Assembly (NCBI GenBank): GCA_947623645.1
Contig: CANQHK010000005.1
Location: forward strand, 1 to 24,719
DNA: 24,719 nt
From: an uncultured Bacilli bacterium
GTDB taxonomy: Bacteria > Bacillota_I > Bacilli_A > RF39 > UBA660
Reading direction: 5' to 3'
Shown here piece by piece: positions 8,190 through 16,326 of the stretch. The translations under genes and the position numbers were made by a program. How positions within the stretch are numbered: position 1 is the stretch's first letter; the number at the start of each line of letters is the position of its first letter. The notes beneath the pieces were generated by a model, which was not told the DNA's origin, ran no database searches, and saw only the letters and a program-made list of their open reading frames with translations.

Positions 8190-8236
8190 GGTTGCGAACT
8201 ACCACTTTTCGGTTGTTTTTTGTAAAAACTTGGTTG
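8190..8236. promoter_or_regulatory. Three GGTTG boxes at exact 21-bp spacing (candidate operator array)
   Basis: GGTTG occurs at 8190-8194, 8211-8215 and 8232-8236, each start exactly 21 bp (two helical turns) from the next. The first box is part of an imperfect palindrome, GGTTGCGAACTACC (8190-8203). The array lies 40-86 bp upstream of the XRE-membrane gene start, where a promoter is expected. Regular helical phasing suggests cooperative repressor or activator binding. The binding protein is not known; the XRE protein itself is the obvious candidate. Confidence 0.5.
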
Positions 8237-8262
8237 CTTTTCCTTGTTTTTTCTTCTTTTAC

Positions 8263-8289
8263 AAAAAACATTCCTTTTTTGGAGGAATG
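8263..8289 (-). terminator. Intrinsic terminator of the giant M26 protease gene
   Basis: On the minus strand CATTCCT, loop CCAAAA and AGGAATG form a 7-bp stem followed by TTTTTTG. It lies 21 bases beyond the TAA stop of the protease gene. This is a textbook intrinsic terminator. Confidence 0.88.
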
Positions 8290-8310
8290 CTTTTCAAATT
8301 TTTTATGTTT

Positions 8311-11300
8311 TTACTTTTCTGGATTTAACTCTACGTTTTTAGGGTTTGCTTCGTTATAAACTTCCCCTTCAAAATCATTGGTTGCATTTTTGATTGTAAA
8401 GTATACTGTTCTTCTTACTGCATTGCTATTTTCGAATTTTTGATTCTTTGCTTCCGTTACAGATGCTGCATCTTTTCTTAATGCTTCTTTGAAATTATTA
8501 TATACTTCATCGACATTGATATACTGAATATATTTTAATTTGTTTTCAACTTCTTGAAAACGCATCATCTTATATTTTTCAAATGTCATTTCATCATCTT
8601 TGGTAATTGTTCGAAGAGCCATTAAATCCGATTTGTAATTTCTGGTTTCGATTCCTTGGTCTGGATTATCATTCTTATAGAATTCTTTTGGTTCAGAGTG
8701 AATATTACTATAATATTCAATATAACCATTATCAAATCCGGCATAACCTAACATTTCGTAGGCCAACCACTTGATGCTGTAAGAATCTGGACGACCATAA
8801 TCATTATGTGGTTGATACCAACGAGCTTTGTAGATATTTTCTCCACCATAATGGTTCGTGTTATATGTCTCCCATTGTCTTCCTGGATAGATGACCAAAT
8901 GATTTGTATATAAATCATGGATCATCTGTAAATTCATATTTTTAAAATCATCTGCTGTTAGAATCGAATATCTTGTAGAACGATTTTGAATGTATTTTAA
9001 TTTTTCATCCGTTGAATATGGTTCTTTATCATTTGGATAACTTACTTGAACGGCAAGTTTTGCTTGTTCTTCTGGCGATAATTCTAAGAAAGCACGACCT
9101 TCTAAGTAGTCCATAATATAAAGGGTTTCGAATAATTTTTTGTAGAAATCATGAATTTTGGCTGGGCTGTCGATACGATCTGGAGTAAGGTTCGAAGCAA
9201 TTTCGGCACCGATTTCAAAATGTCTTGATAAGTTCATAATGATATCCCCATTTCCAAAGGCTTGGGTAAGGTTACCATCGGCATAGTCTTCTCCACCAGC
9301 GTCATATCTTCTACCGTAATTTCTTAAGAAGATTCGAGCGTCCATATTGTGAGCTGTTTCGTGAGACCAAGTATGGAAAGTATATTCGTAAACTTGTCCT
9401 TCACTTGGAATCAAGTTTCCATCCATAACTCCTTCGGCTCTCCAGATGATGTAAGCACCATTTGCTGTTGCAGCATTTCCATCAGCATAAGCCCATTGTC
9501 CAATGACTTCATTGAAGTTCTTATGGAATGGTTCTTCGGTTGAGTATGGATTTTGAACAGTCATTAATCCGTTACTATCGTATGCATATCGTTTATCAAT
9601 TTGAACGGTATGAATATCGTTGAATATTTTGGCATCTGCTTCCGTATCTCCTAAAAGTTTTGCAGCCGTTTGATAGTAATCTCTCATTCTTACTGCATAA
9701 CTTTCGATTCGTTGTTTTAGTTTTTCTTCTTGAGCTGAATCAAATGGATTTTGAATGTATGTTCTTTGAGCACCGATGATAAATTGTCCTGGTGTTGAGA
9801 TAATGTAAGCAGCTTTTTCTGGTATCGTAATGATTGGTAAAGCATAGTTGAACCATGCAACTTTTGTATTGGTATCTCTTGTTTTGATATGATCCCATAG
9901 ACGATACTCTATATCGCTTCTACCTTGTACTTCAAGTTCTACTAAGTATCCTTTAAATTGTTCTTTGTACCAATCTGCGGGATCTTTTTCACTTAAGGAA
10001 GTAACAAGATATTCAAGGAAAGCTGGGATATTATCAAATCCTGTATATTTTCCAAGGGTATCATTGAAGGCATCACTCGTTCTATTGGTTGCAAAGTTAT
10101 TATCCTTAGCAAGATAAAGTTCAGCAATGGTTAATGGTTTTAAGTTTTTGTTGAATCCTTGGGCGTTAAATAATATAAAGTCATTCAACATGATACCATC
10201 GATATCAACACTATAGAAACGTCTAAAGTAATTGTATACATAGAGCATTTTTTCAAGTTTTTGATCTTTTTTGATTTCTTTTTCTAAGTAGTCATTGATT
10301 CCTTCGTCGTTGGTTGTAATTGTATAATCACTGTTGGATAAATATTTTAAGACGAATTCTCTTAATTCATTTTTGGTTACTTCTTGGTAGTAATCGCGAT
10401 ATAATCTACTATCTACAGTTAATGTTAATGGGTCTAAATCTTCTTCATAGGTTAATTCCATCAAATAGTTGGTTAAGTTGTTGATTAACTGAGAAGATTC
10501 ATTGATTACATAATGGTTATAAGTGTAGTCAATTTTTAAATCACGAATTCTGTAACTTGCAACCATATCGTAGGTATTATCATAACGAACTTCGTATTCT
10601 TGTTTTTGTCCATCTTTGAAAACCACTTTGATTTTAGCAATTTTCTTTGGATTTTCGGTTGTTAAATATGTTACGATTTTACCGTTTGCATCCACTGGTA
10701 CAACATGTTTAATTTCTTGTTGTGCTAATAGATTATCCGTTCCTATGTTTTTACCACTTTCAAGGATTTTCGAATAATCATAGAATGGCATTAATGTCAT
10801 TAAGTTTTGATATAGGAGTTCTTTTGCTTCATCATAAGCATCTCCTAATTGATCTGGATTGACGGTTCTATAATCTTCTCCTTTTAACATTGGAAGGTTT
10901 GTAGAGGAACTGTTATCCAAATTCCAAATTTTACTATCCCAACCAAGGGTTGTTTTGAAGAAGTCGGAATTGATTTCTTCTTTAGAGATTGCTTTGATGT
11001 TTGCATTGGCATTGGATCTCATCTTGGATTCTTCTAATTCATAACAGTTTGTACAAGTAATTCCATTTCCATGAATTCGATATCCACTATTTCCATCGGC
11101 TAAACTGATGCTATTTTTAAGTCTTGTTATTCTTGAGTTGGAAGTATATCCGATAATTCCGGCTTTGGCAGTATCTCCTCCGACGTTCATTTGAACATCG
11201 CTGTAGCAGTTTTCCATGTTTACAGAATTTGCTGATGCTACTTCTCCGACGATTCCACCAACGGCGTCCCAATTACCAGCTACACTACTCTTTGTTATAT

Positions 11301-14300
11301 AACTATTGGAAATCGTAACGTTGGTAAATCCATATCCGATAAATCCACCGGTTCTTTTTCCACCACTTACGGAACTGTTTATGATGGATGATTGATTAAT
11401 GGTTATATTTTCTCTTGTATCTCCAAACATAATACCGTTTCCGTTTGTACTTCCATCAGCATCAATATTACTATTGATGATATGAACATTTTCAATTTCC
11501 GTATTGGTTGCAGTATTTGCTAGAATTGCTCTTCTATTACTTGTTCTTCCAAGATTTGCATTATCGATTATTAAATTCTTAACGCTTGCATTCTTTAAGG
11601 ATGCAAATAAAGTTTTGGTTAAGTTTTCAATCTTATGTCCATTTCCATCGAATGTACCTGTAAATTCAACATCGATATAATTTAAAGTATCAATATTTAC
11701 ACGAGAAGCATCGATATCATTCTTTAAGGTAATATTGGCATTTGGATTCTTCTTGATTTCTTCGATGATTCCTTCTAGGCTATCTGGTCGAACTTGGTTA
11801 TGAGCAGTTCCATCTTGAATTTCTCCAAAGTCAATTCGAATATCTTGTTTTTCGGTTGTATTATCTTTGGTAACGTATGTATAATCAAGAATTAAGATGA
11901 GTCTTCCGTTTTCTTTTAATACTTTTTTAATTTTTGCATGAACGGTTGGCATTTTGTTCATGTCAATCTTAACGAAATAACTACTTAAATTTTTCTCTAA
12001 GTCTTCAATATTTACATCTTCCACTTCTACACTCTTGATTCCATCGTCTTTATATAGAGTAATATTGGCAATATCTTTTAACTCGATATAATTTTTATCC
12101 ATCGAGATTACTTCATTTAGAAGTTCTTCTTCGTGGTAGTTATCGCTTCCTTTTTGTTTAATGATATCTCGGTCGTAGTTTGCAGAAACTTTAACATAAT
12201 ATCGAACGATGTCTGCAGTTCTTTTTACAGGAATATTTTCGCTATAAGAAGTTGTTTGAATTTCATTTCCATCTTCATCTTCAACACGAACTACAACTTC
12301 TTCATCGTTAATTCTAGAGTAATCATCATCTTTTAAGCCAATTTTTAAATTGATGTTCTCTTCTTCGATTTCATATTTAAAATCGTAGATGGTTACTTTG
12401 TCTTTTAAAACTTCTGGTAAGACTCTTACACTATCTTTTAAAGGTACGTTTTTACCATTTTCTAGAATGACGTTTGTAATTACGATTTCTTTTGTACCTG
12501 CCGTTGGGTAACCATCTAATGTAATTTGATCTTTTCCTTCTAGTTTTTCAATGTCATATTCTTTTTGATCGATTACGACTTTGGTAACATCAAGGCCTAA
12601 ATCTTCCGGAATTCCTTCTACATGGAATTGAATTTTGATTGGTTCGTTCTTTTCAAAGTAATGATTGTTTATCTTACTTACAGCTTCAACACCGGTTAAA
12701 GCAATGGTATCGTATTTTGTTTTATCGAAAAGTCCATAAGAAACTGTATGAAGAACTCCATTTTCAATATAGTTTTGGTTCGAATCTTGATCTAATGTAT
12801 TGGTATCCAAATCATAGGTTCCACGGAAAGTTAACTCAAGATTTTTATCAAGCGTGATATTTTTAAATGTTACTTTGTTGGTTCCTACTTTGATTGGGAA
12901 ACTTTGTCCATCGAGTTCTACGGTACCACTTTGGAATCCACCTTTATCTTCTACAACGTCAAATTCGAACGTTGCACTTGCCTCTTTGTAATTTTCTGAG
13001 GTAATTTTCAAGTTTTCAATGGATGGTGCATCCTTTAAGACATCAATTTCGAATACATAAGGATCTACAGAGTAATATTCCCGAAGGTTATTGTTGTAGT
13101 CTTCATATTGTAATTGGACTCTTGTTGCTTCTAGTTTTACAATACCAGAATCACTTGGAACGGTAAAACTTACGGTTGATGAAAAATCTTTTTTCTTTTG
13201 AGCAGTATAGTTTAAACCATTGATGGTTACTGCTGAAAGGGTATTGTAACTTCTTTGGGTTCCTGGGTGTTTGATTGTATCTGCAACAGAAACTTCAAAT
13301 GTAATTTGGTATGGTTTTTCGTTTTTAGTTGGGAATACTTTTGAAACCGTAACATTGGTAATACGAATATCTTTTTGAAGTAAGATTGAATTTTCTCCAA
13401 TATTTTTATCGGTATAATTGTGACGGTCAGTTCCTAAGTTATATTCTGCTAGGAACTTCACTTTGTAACTTCCTACTTTGTTGTCTTTATAAGAAAGTGT
13501 AATATCTTTGTTTAATTCTTCTGGAGCAATTTCTTTACGGTCTAATTCTTTTTCTGTTGAATCGACTAAAATTGCTGTTAATTTTTTTAGTGTTTCATCT
13601 TTATCCGTTAATTCATAAGAAGCGGTTATGGTTTCTTCTGTTTCGTTATTTTTTAACTGGATGTTTTCTACCGTTGGTGTATGCTTCAAGACTGTATAAA
13701 ATAATGCTCCTATTTCGTAATCTTCTGTTTTTACAAAAGCTTTTAAGTCTTCTAGAGTGATTTCTTCAATATCAAGCACGTATTTTCCAAATTTTGAAGT
13801 ATCGAAATCTTCTAAAACAACGGTATACGTATTATTTTCTACTTTTGTTATAGGATATTGTTTCCCATTTACGACAATGTATTCTACTTTCTTTCCTAAA
13901 GAGTTGCTACTTGTGAATGTAAGGGTTGGTTTTTGTCCTTGCTCAATAGCATCGGTAATGGTTACGTTATTTACTTTGAAGTTATAGTTCGTTGCAACAG
14001 AGAAAGAATGATTATAAATTTTTATATTTTCACTATAATTTTCGGTATTGTTATGATCATTATCTCTGTCGTAAGATGCATAGACGAAAATTGTATAGGA
14101 TTTTCCTTGTTGAAATTCTTGTGTAAAATGATTTTCTTTGGAAATTTTTTCGTTTAGTACCGTTTCTCCGGCATCATCGATAATTTCCACATAACCATCA
14201 AGAAAGGCTTCTTCTGGGTCTTCTAGATAGAAATTAAATTTATGATTTTCATAATCAACATCAAACTTATCAACATATGGTAAATCTTTTAAAACTTCTC

Positions 14301-15750
14301 TTTTTATAGTTAATTTTGTATCGATTTCTCGACCATTGGAAAGTTTGGCTTTCGTAAATTTAAATTCATGAACTCCGGCATTTTTCACGGCATCTACTAC
14401 AACATTACAAGTTGAATCTTTGCATGCAACGGGATAATATTTTCCATCGATCATTACTTTTTCAATCGTTTCTGTTGGACTTACTTTTGCTGTGAAACTT
14501 AAAGAAGTTTGTGTTTTTTCTATATATTTGCTTTCATCTTTAATTTCTTCTAATTGAACGCTATATTTTGTATCTTCTGTTGTACCACCTGTGCTACCAC
14601 CGACGTCATCGATATCGACATCACCGTCTCCGTCTACATCGTAATTTGGATCGTCTGGTGTTGGTTTACTTGGTGTTGGAGTAGTTGATGCACTTGGTGT
14701 TGGTTTACTTGGCGTTGGAGTGGTTGACGCACTTGGAGTTGGTTTGCTTGGCGTTGGAGTAGTTGATGCACTTGGTGCTGGTTTACTTGGCGTTGGCGTA
14801 GTCGACGTACTTGGTGTTGTTGTACTAGATGGTTTAGAATTTGATTCTTTTTTATTTTCTGTTTGACTTTCTGTCTTATTGGTACTTGGTTTTTGGTTAC
14901 TTCCGGAGTTACTTTGAGTGTTATTTTTGTTGGATTCTGCTGGTTTTTCTGTTCCTTCAATATCCAAAAGATATTCCATAATTTCTTTGGCATCATCATA
15001 ATCTGTTTGACCATCTTTATTAACATCTCTTCGTATAACTTTCGCCATAGATAAATAAGCAAATGCTAAAACAAGTGCTACTAAAATACCGATTAGAATA
15101 TTTCTTACTTTTTTGTTATCTTTCTTCAAGAAATGAAGAGCAACGATTGCTGCAATTGTTAAAACAATGGCAATGGTAACAACAACACTTAACACTCTGA
15201 TTGGGAATGTTTTAATTATCGTTTCTTCTTGATCTTCAATAACATTTGGCGTATTGGTTGGAAGAACTTCTCCATCTTTTGCATCTCTTGCTACAGAAAG
15301 TTCCACTACTGCTTTTTCATACGTTGTTTTTCCGTTTCCATCAGATGAAGAAATATTTGTTAAACCAACATTGGTCTTTCCAACATTTGCATCTTCTTTT
15401 ACTTTTAAATGAACACGAAATAGTTCATTAGAAATTAATCCGGTTTTATTAATAATACCGAATTTATTTGTATTGCTATGATAACTGATATCTAAAGTAT
15501 CGTTTTCTGGTACAAAATTACTGGTTTCGATTTCTTCAAATACAGAATGATCATAGCTTAAGGTTGCTATAAATGCATAAAGTTTCGTATCTTTTTCAGA
15601 CATTTCTGCAGTGATTGTTACTTCATCCCCGATTTCTAAGTCGGTTTTATCTGCTGTTAAAATAATTTCACTGGCTGCGAAGACACGAATTGGTAGCAAA
15701 AATAATAAAAATGCTACCACGAATAAATATTTTAAATTTTTGTACTTCAT
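8311..15750 (-). CDS. Giant cell-surface zinc metalloprotease, peptidase M26 (IgA1 protease/ZmpB-like), with cohesin-like and dockerin-like modules
   Basis: This is a 2479-residue surface protease. Signal peptide at 1-25 (cleavage after VFA). A cohesin-like beta domain spans ~27-155 (LEIGDEVTIT, LYAFIATLSYD). Two transmembrane helices at ~184-208 and 217-236 act as an anchor. A dockerin-type calcium loop with following helix lies at 242-265 (DVNKDGQTDYDD), and a second loop at 371-382 (DVDGDGDVDIDD). Between them is a Pro/Thr/Ser linker with four 13-residue repeats. Four ~210-residue repeats follow (~396-1315). A GLUG-like M26 N-terminal segment starts near 1340 (FTGTFDGNGHKIENL, VGGIVGEV), followed by LMPFYDYSKIL. 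The catalytic site is HETAH (H2130-H2134) with E2154 twenty residues on, in YGRRYDAGGEDYADG, the M26 gluzincin pattern. Pneumococcal relatives carry LPXTG before two N-terminal helices; here LPXTG is absent. The start is the ATG at 15748-15750 with AAGGGGAG upstream; a GTG at 15795 lacks one. The substrate is unknown: IgA1 or host mucins are guesses. Confidence 0.92.
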   Translation of the reverse strand: MKYKNLKYLFVVAFLLFLLPIRVFAASEIILTADKTDLEIGDEVTITAEMSEKDTKLYAFIATLSYDHSVFEEIETSNFVPENDTLDISYHSNTNKFGIINKTGLISNELFRVHLKVKEDANVGKTNVGLTNISSSDGNGKTTYEKAVVELSVARDAKDGEVLPTNTPNVIEDQEETIIKTFPIRVLSVVVTIAIVLTIAAIVALHFLKKDNKKVRNILIGILVALVLAFAYLSMAKVIRRDVNKDGQTDYDDAKEIMEYLLDIEGTEKPAESNKNNTQSNSGSNQKPSTNKTESQTENKKESNSKPSSTTTPSTSTTPTPSKPAPSASTTPTPSKPTPSASTTPTPSKPTPSASTTPTPSKPTPDDPNYDVDGDGDVDIDDVGGSTGGTTEDTKYSVQLEEIKDESKYIEKTQTSLSFTAKVSPTETIEKVMIDGKYYPVACKDSTCNVVVDAVKNAGVHEFKFTKAKLSNGREIDTKLTIKREVLKDLPYVDKFDVDYENHKFNFYLEDPEEAFLDGYVEIIDDAGETVLNEKISKENHFTQEFQQGKSYTIFVYASYDRDNDHNNTENYSENIKIYNHSFSVATNYNFKVNNVTITDAIEQGQKPTLTFTSSNSLGKKVEYIVVNGKQYPITKVENNTYTVVLEDFDTSKFGKYVLDIEEITLEDLKAFVKTEDYEIGALFYTVLKHTPTVENIQLKNNETEETITASYELTDKDETLKKLTAILVDSTEKELDRKEIAPEELNKDITLSYKDNKVGSYKVKFLAEYNLGTDRHNYTDKNIGENSILLQKDIRITNVTVSKVFPTKNEKPYQITFEVSVADTIKHPGTQRSYNTLSAVTINGLNYTAQKKKDFSSTVSFTVPSDSGIVKLEATRVQLQYEDYNNNLREYYSVDPYVFEIDVLKDAPSIENLKITSENYKEASATFEFDVVEDKGGFQSGTVELDGQSFPIKVGTNKVTFKNITLDKNLELTFRGTYDLDTNTLDQDSNQNYIENGVLHTVSYGLFDKTKYDTIALTGVEAVSKINNHYFEKNEPIKIQFHVEGIPEDLGLDVTKVVIDQKEYDIEKLEGKDQITLDGYPTAGTKEIVITNVILENGKNVPLKDSVRVLPEVLKDKVTIYDFKYEIEEENINLKIGLKDDDYSRINDEEVVVRVEDEDGNEIQTTSYSENIPVKRTADIVRYYVKVSANYDRDIIKQKGSDNYHEEELLNEVISMDKNYIELKDIANITLYKDDGIKSVEVEDVNIEDLEKNLSSYFVKIDMNKMPTVHAKIKKVLKENGRLILILDYTYVTKDNTTEKQDIRIDFGEIQDGTAHNQVRPDSLEGIIEEIKKNPNANITLKNDIDASRVNIDTLNYIDVEFTGTFDGNGHKIENLTKTLFASLKNASVKNLIIDNANLGRTSNRRAILANTATNTEIENVHIINSNIDADGSTNGNGIMFGDTRENITINQSSIINSSVSGGKRTGGFIGYGFTNVTISNSYITKSSVAGNWDAVGGIVGEVASANSVNMENCYSDVQMNVGGDTAKAGIIGYTSNSRITRLKNSISLADGNSGYRIHGNGITCTNCYELEESKMRSNANANIKAISKEEINSDFFKTTLGWDSKIWNLDNSSSTNLPMLKGEDYRTVNPDQLGDAYDEAKELLYQNLMTLMPFYDYSKILESGKNIGTDNLLAQQEIKHVVPVDANGKIVTYLTTENPKKIAKIKVVFKDGQKQEYEVRYDNTYDMVASYRIRDLKIDYTYNHYVINESSQLINNLTNYLMELTYEEDLDPLTLTVDSRLYRDYYQEVTKNELREFVLKYLSNSDYTITTNDEGINDYLEKEIKKDQKLEKMLYVYNYFRRFYSVDIDGIMLNDFILFNAQGFNKNLKPLTIAELYLAKDNNFATNRTSDAFNDTLGKYTGFDNIPAFLEYLVTSLSEKDPADWYKEQFKGYLVELEVQGRSDIEYRLWDHIKTRDTNTKVAWFNYALPIITIPEKAAYIISTPGQFIIGAQRTYIQNPFDSAQEEKLKQRIESYAVRMRDYYQTAAKLLGDTEADAKIFNDIHTVQIDKRYAYDSNGLMTVQNPYSTEEPFHKNFNEVIGQWAYADGNAATANGAYIIWRAEGVMDGNLIPSEGQVYEYTFHTWSHETAHNMDARIFLRNYGRRYDAGGEDYADGNLTQAFGNGDIIMNLSRHFEIGAEIASNLTPDRIDSPAKIHDFYKKLFETLYIMDYLEGRAFLELSPEEQAKLAVQVSYPNDKEPYSTDEKLKYIQNRSTRYSILTADDFKNMNLQMIHDLYTNHLVIYPGRQWETYNTNHYGGENIYKARWYQPHNDYGRPDSYSIKWLAYEMLGYAGFDNGYIEYYSNIHSEPKEFYKNDNPDQGIETRNYKSDLMALRTITKDDEMTFEKYKMMRFQEVENKLKYIQYINVDEVYNNFKEALRKDAASVTEAKNQKFENSNAVRRTVYFTIKNATNDFEGEVYNEANPKNVELNPEK
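11806..14565 (-). repeat. Four ~210-residue extracellular repeats within the M26 protease
   Basis: The motif VLK recurs at residues 486, 687, 904 and 1114, a spacing of 201, 217 and 210 residues. About 72-81 residues after each comes a second signature, Y(D/N)x(D/G) with a downstream NY (near residues 558, 768, 978 and 1190). Each unit thus has two beta-rich modules of about 100 residues, probably Ig-like. DNA identity between units is low, so these are old, diverged repeats forming a stalk. Confidence 0.7.
14650..14805 (-). repeat. Four 39-bp tandem repeats encoding a Pro/Thr/Ser linker
   Basis: Residues 316-367 of the M26 protease are four copies of STTPTPSKPTPSA, with an Ala in copy 1 and Asp-Asp ending copy 4. 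That is 4 x 39 bp = 156 bp, in frame. The linker separates the membrane-anchor/dockerin segment from the extracellular repeats. Near-identical copies make strain-to-strain length variation likely without loss of frame. Confidence 0.9.
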
Positions 15751-15785
15751 AAACTTCTCTCCCCTTGTTTTAAAATGATGCTTGT

Positions 15786-15814
15786 ATTTTACCACATTTC
15801 TTCAAAAAAAGCAA
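15786..15814 (-). promoter_or_regulatory. Promoter of the M26 protease gene
   Basis: On the minus strand TTGCTT (15809-15814), a 17-bp spacer and TAAAAT (15786-15791) with an extended TGG just before the -10. The ribosome binding site AAGGGGAG and the ATG follow about 35 bases downstream. Confidence 0.75.
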
Positions 15815-15913
15815 GATATTTCGATATTTTTTGAAGACTTTGGTCACAATTTTATGGATTTTTTTTCTAAAATGGGTATTCCAATCCCTGATTTTGTGAT
15901 TTTTAGCAATTTA

Positions 15914-15947
15914 TCACATAAAAAATCTCAATTTTTTTTGAGATTTT
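15914..15947 (-). terminator. Terminator of the kinase-Nudix-XRE operon
   Basis: On the minus strand AAAATCTCA, an A/T loop and TGAGATTTT form a 9-bp stem that continues into TTTTTTATG. It lies about 45 bases beyond the XRE gene stop. The T/A-rich flanks could let it work in both directions. The rest of the 15751-15992 gap holds only the protease promoter and AT-rich sequence. Confidence 0.75.
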
Positions 15948-15992
15948 ATTCATTTTTTTCGTATTTCTTTGTTGTTTTTAAAAGTTCTGTTT

Positions 15993-16259
15993 TTACTCTT
16001 TTGGTTCTACTTCTTTAATGGGTACAATTTTTACAGTATATCCAATTGGAGCTAGAATTTTAATGAGAGTATTTAATTGTGGAGATACCATTTGTGTTTC
16101 AATTCTTGCAACATTTACTCGTAATATTCCAGATTTTGCTGCTAATGCTTCTTGACTGAGTTTTAATTTTTTACGAAGTTTGATGAATTGTACTACAAAA
16201 TTGTATTCCAAATCAAATAATAAACTTTCTTTTCTTATCTTTCTTTCTACTTTATCCAT
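15993..16259 (-). CDS. Small XRE-family transcriptional regulator (HigA/HipB-like, no partner toxin)
   Basis: This 88-residue protein is almost entirely a helix-turn-helix domain (about residues 24-76, with LSQEALAAKSGI and VARIET). A short N-terminal helix and a beta-like tail (YTVKIVPIKEVEPKE) flank it. This layout is typical of HigA/HipB-type antitoxins and orphan XRE regulators; no toxin gene is adjacent. The ATG at 16257-16259 is chosen because GGAGGG lies 6 bases upstream. A longer in-frame reading from 16355 overlaps the Nudix stop and has a low-complexity Lys/Ile start without a ribosome binding site. It follows the Nudix gene by 67 bp, and a tandem GTAAC repeat in that gap could be its operator. 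It may be the transcriptional output of the kinase operon, but this is inference. Confidence 0.82.
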   Translation of the reverse strand: MDKVERKIRKESLLFDLEYNFVVQFIKLRKKLKLSQEALAAKSGILRVNVARIETQMVSPQLNTLIKILAPIGYTVKIVPIKEVEPKE

Positions 16260-16279
16260 GTTATCCCTCCATATCCATG

Positions 16280-16301
16280 GTAACACATTCGTAACCCATT
16301 T
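16280..16301. promoter_or_regulatory. Tandem 11-bp direct repeat upstream of the small XRE gene
   Basis: GTAACACATTC and GTAACCCATTT are directly adjacent and match at 9 of 11 positions, one helical turn apart. They lie 21-42 bases upstream of the XRE start. On the minus strand TTTACA just upstream may be a -35. A candidate autoregulatory site, by position only. Confidence 0.4.
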
Positions 16302-16326
16302 GTAAAGAAAAATTTTTATTTTGATT

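Noticed and set aside
14634..15062. A 142-residue open frame rich in Gln/His/Val repeats on the minus strand
   Set aside because: It is the +1 shadow of the Pro/Thr/Ser repeat region of the M26 protease; repetitive DNA keeps the other frame open. No ribosome binding site.
15261..15280. LPTNTP in the M26 protease as a sortase signal
   Set aside because: It does not match LPXTG (Asn-Thr-Pro instead of a Thr-Gly ending), though its location just before the helices mimics the streptococcal arrangement, so it may be a decayed site.
15751..15795. A 15-residue upstream extension of the M26 protease from a GTG
   Set aside because: No ribosome binding site, it overlaps the -10 promoter element, and it would bury the signal peptide.
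15814..15829. GATATT direct repeat upstream of the protease promoter
   Set aside because: The two short copies in AT-rich sequence are likely to be chance; no further copies or phasing.
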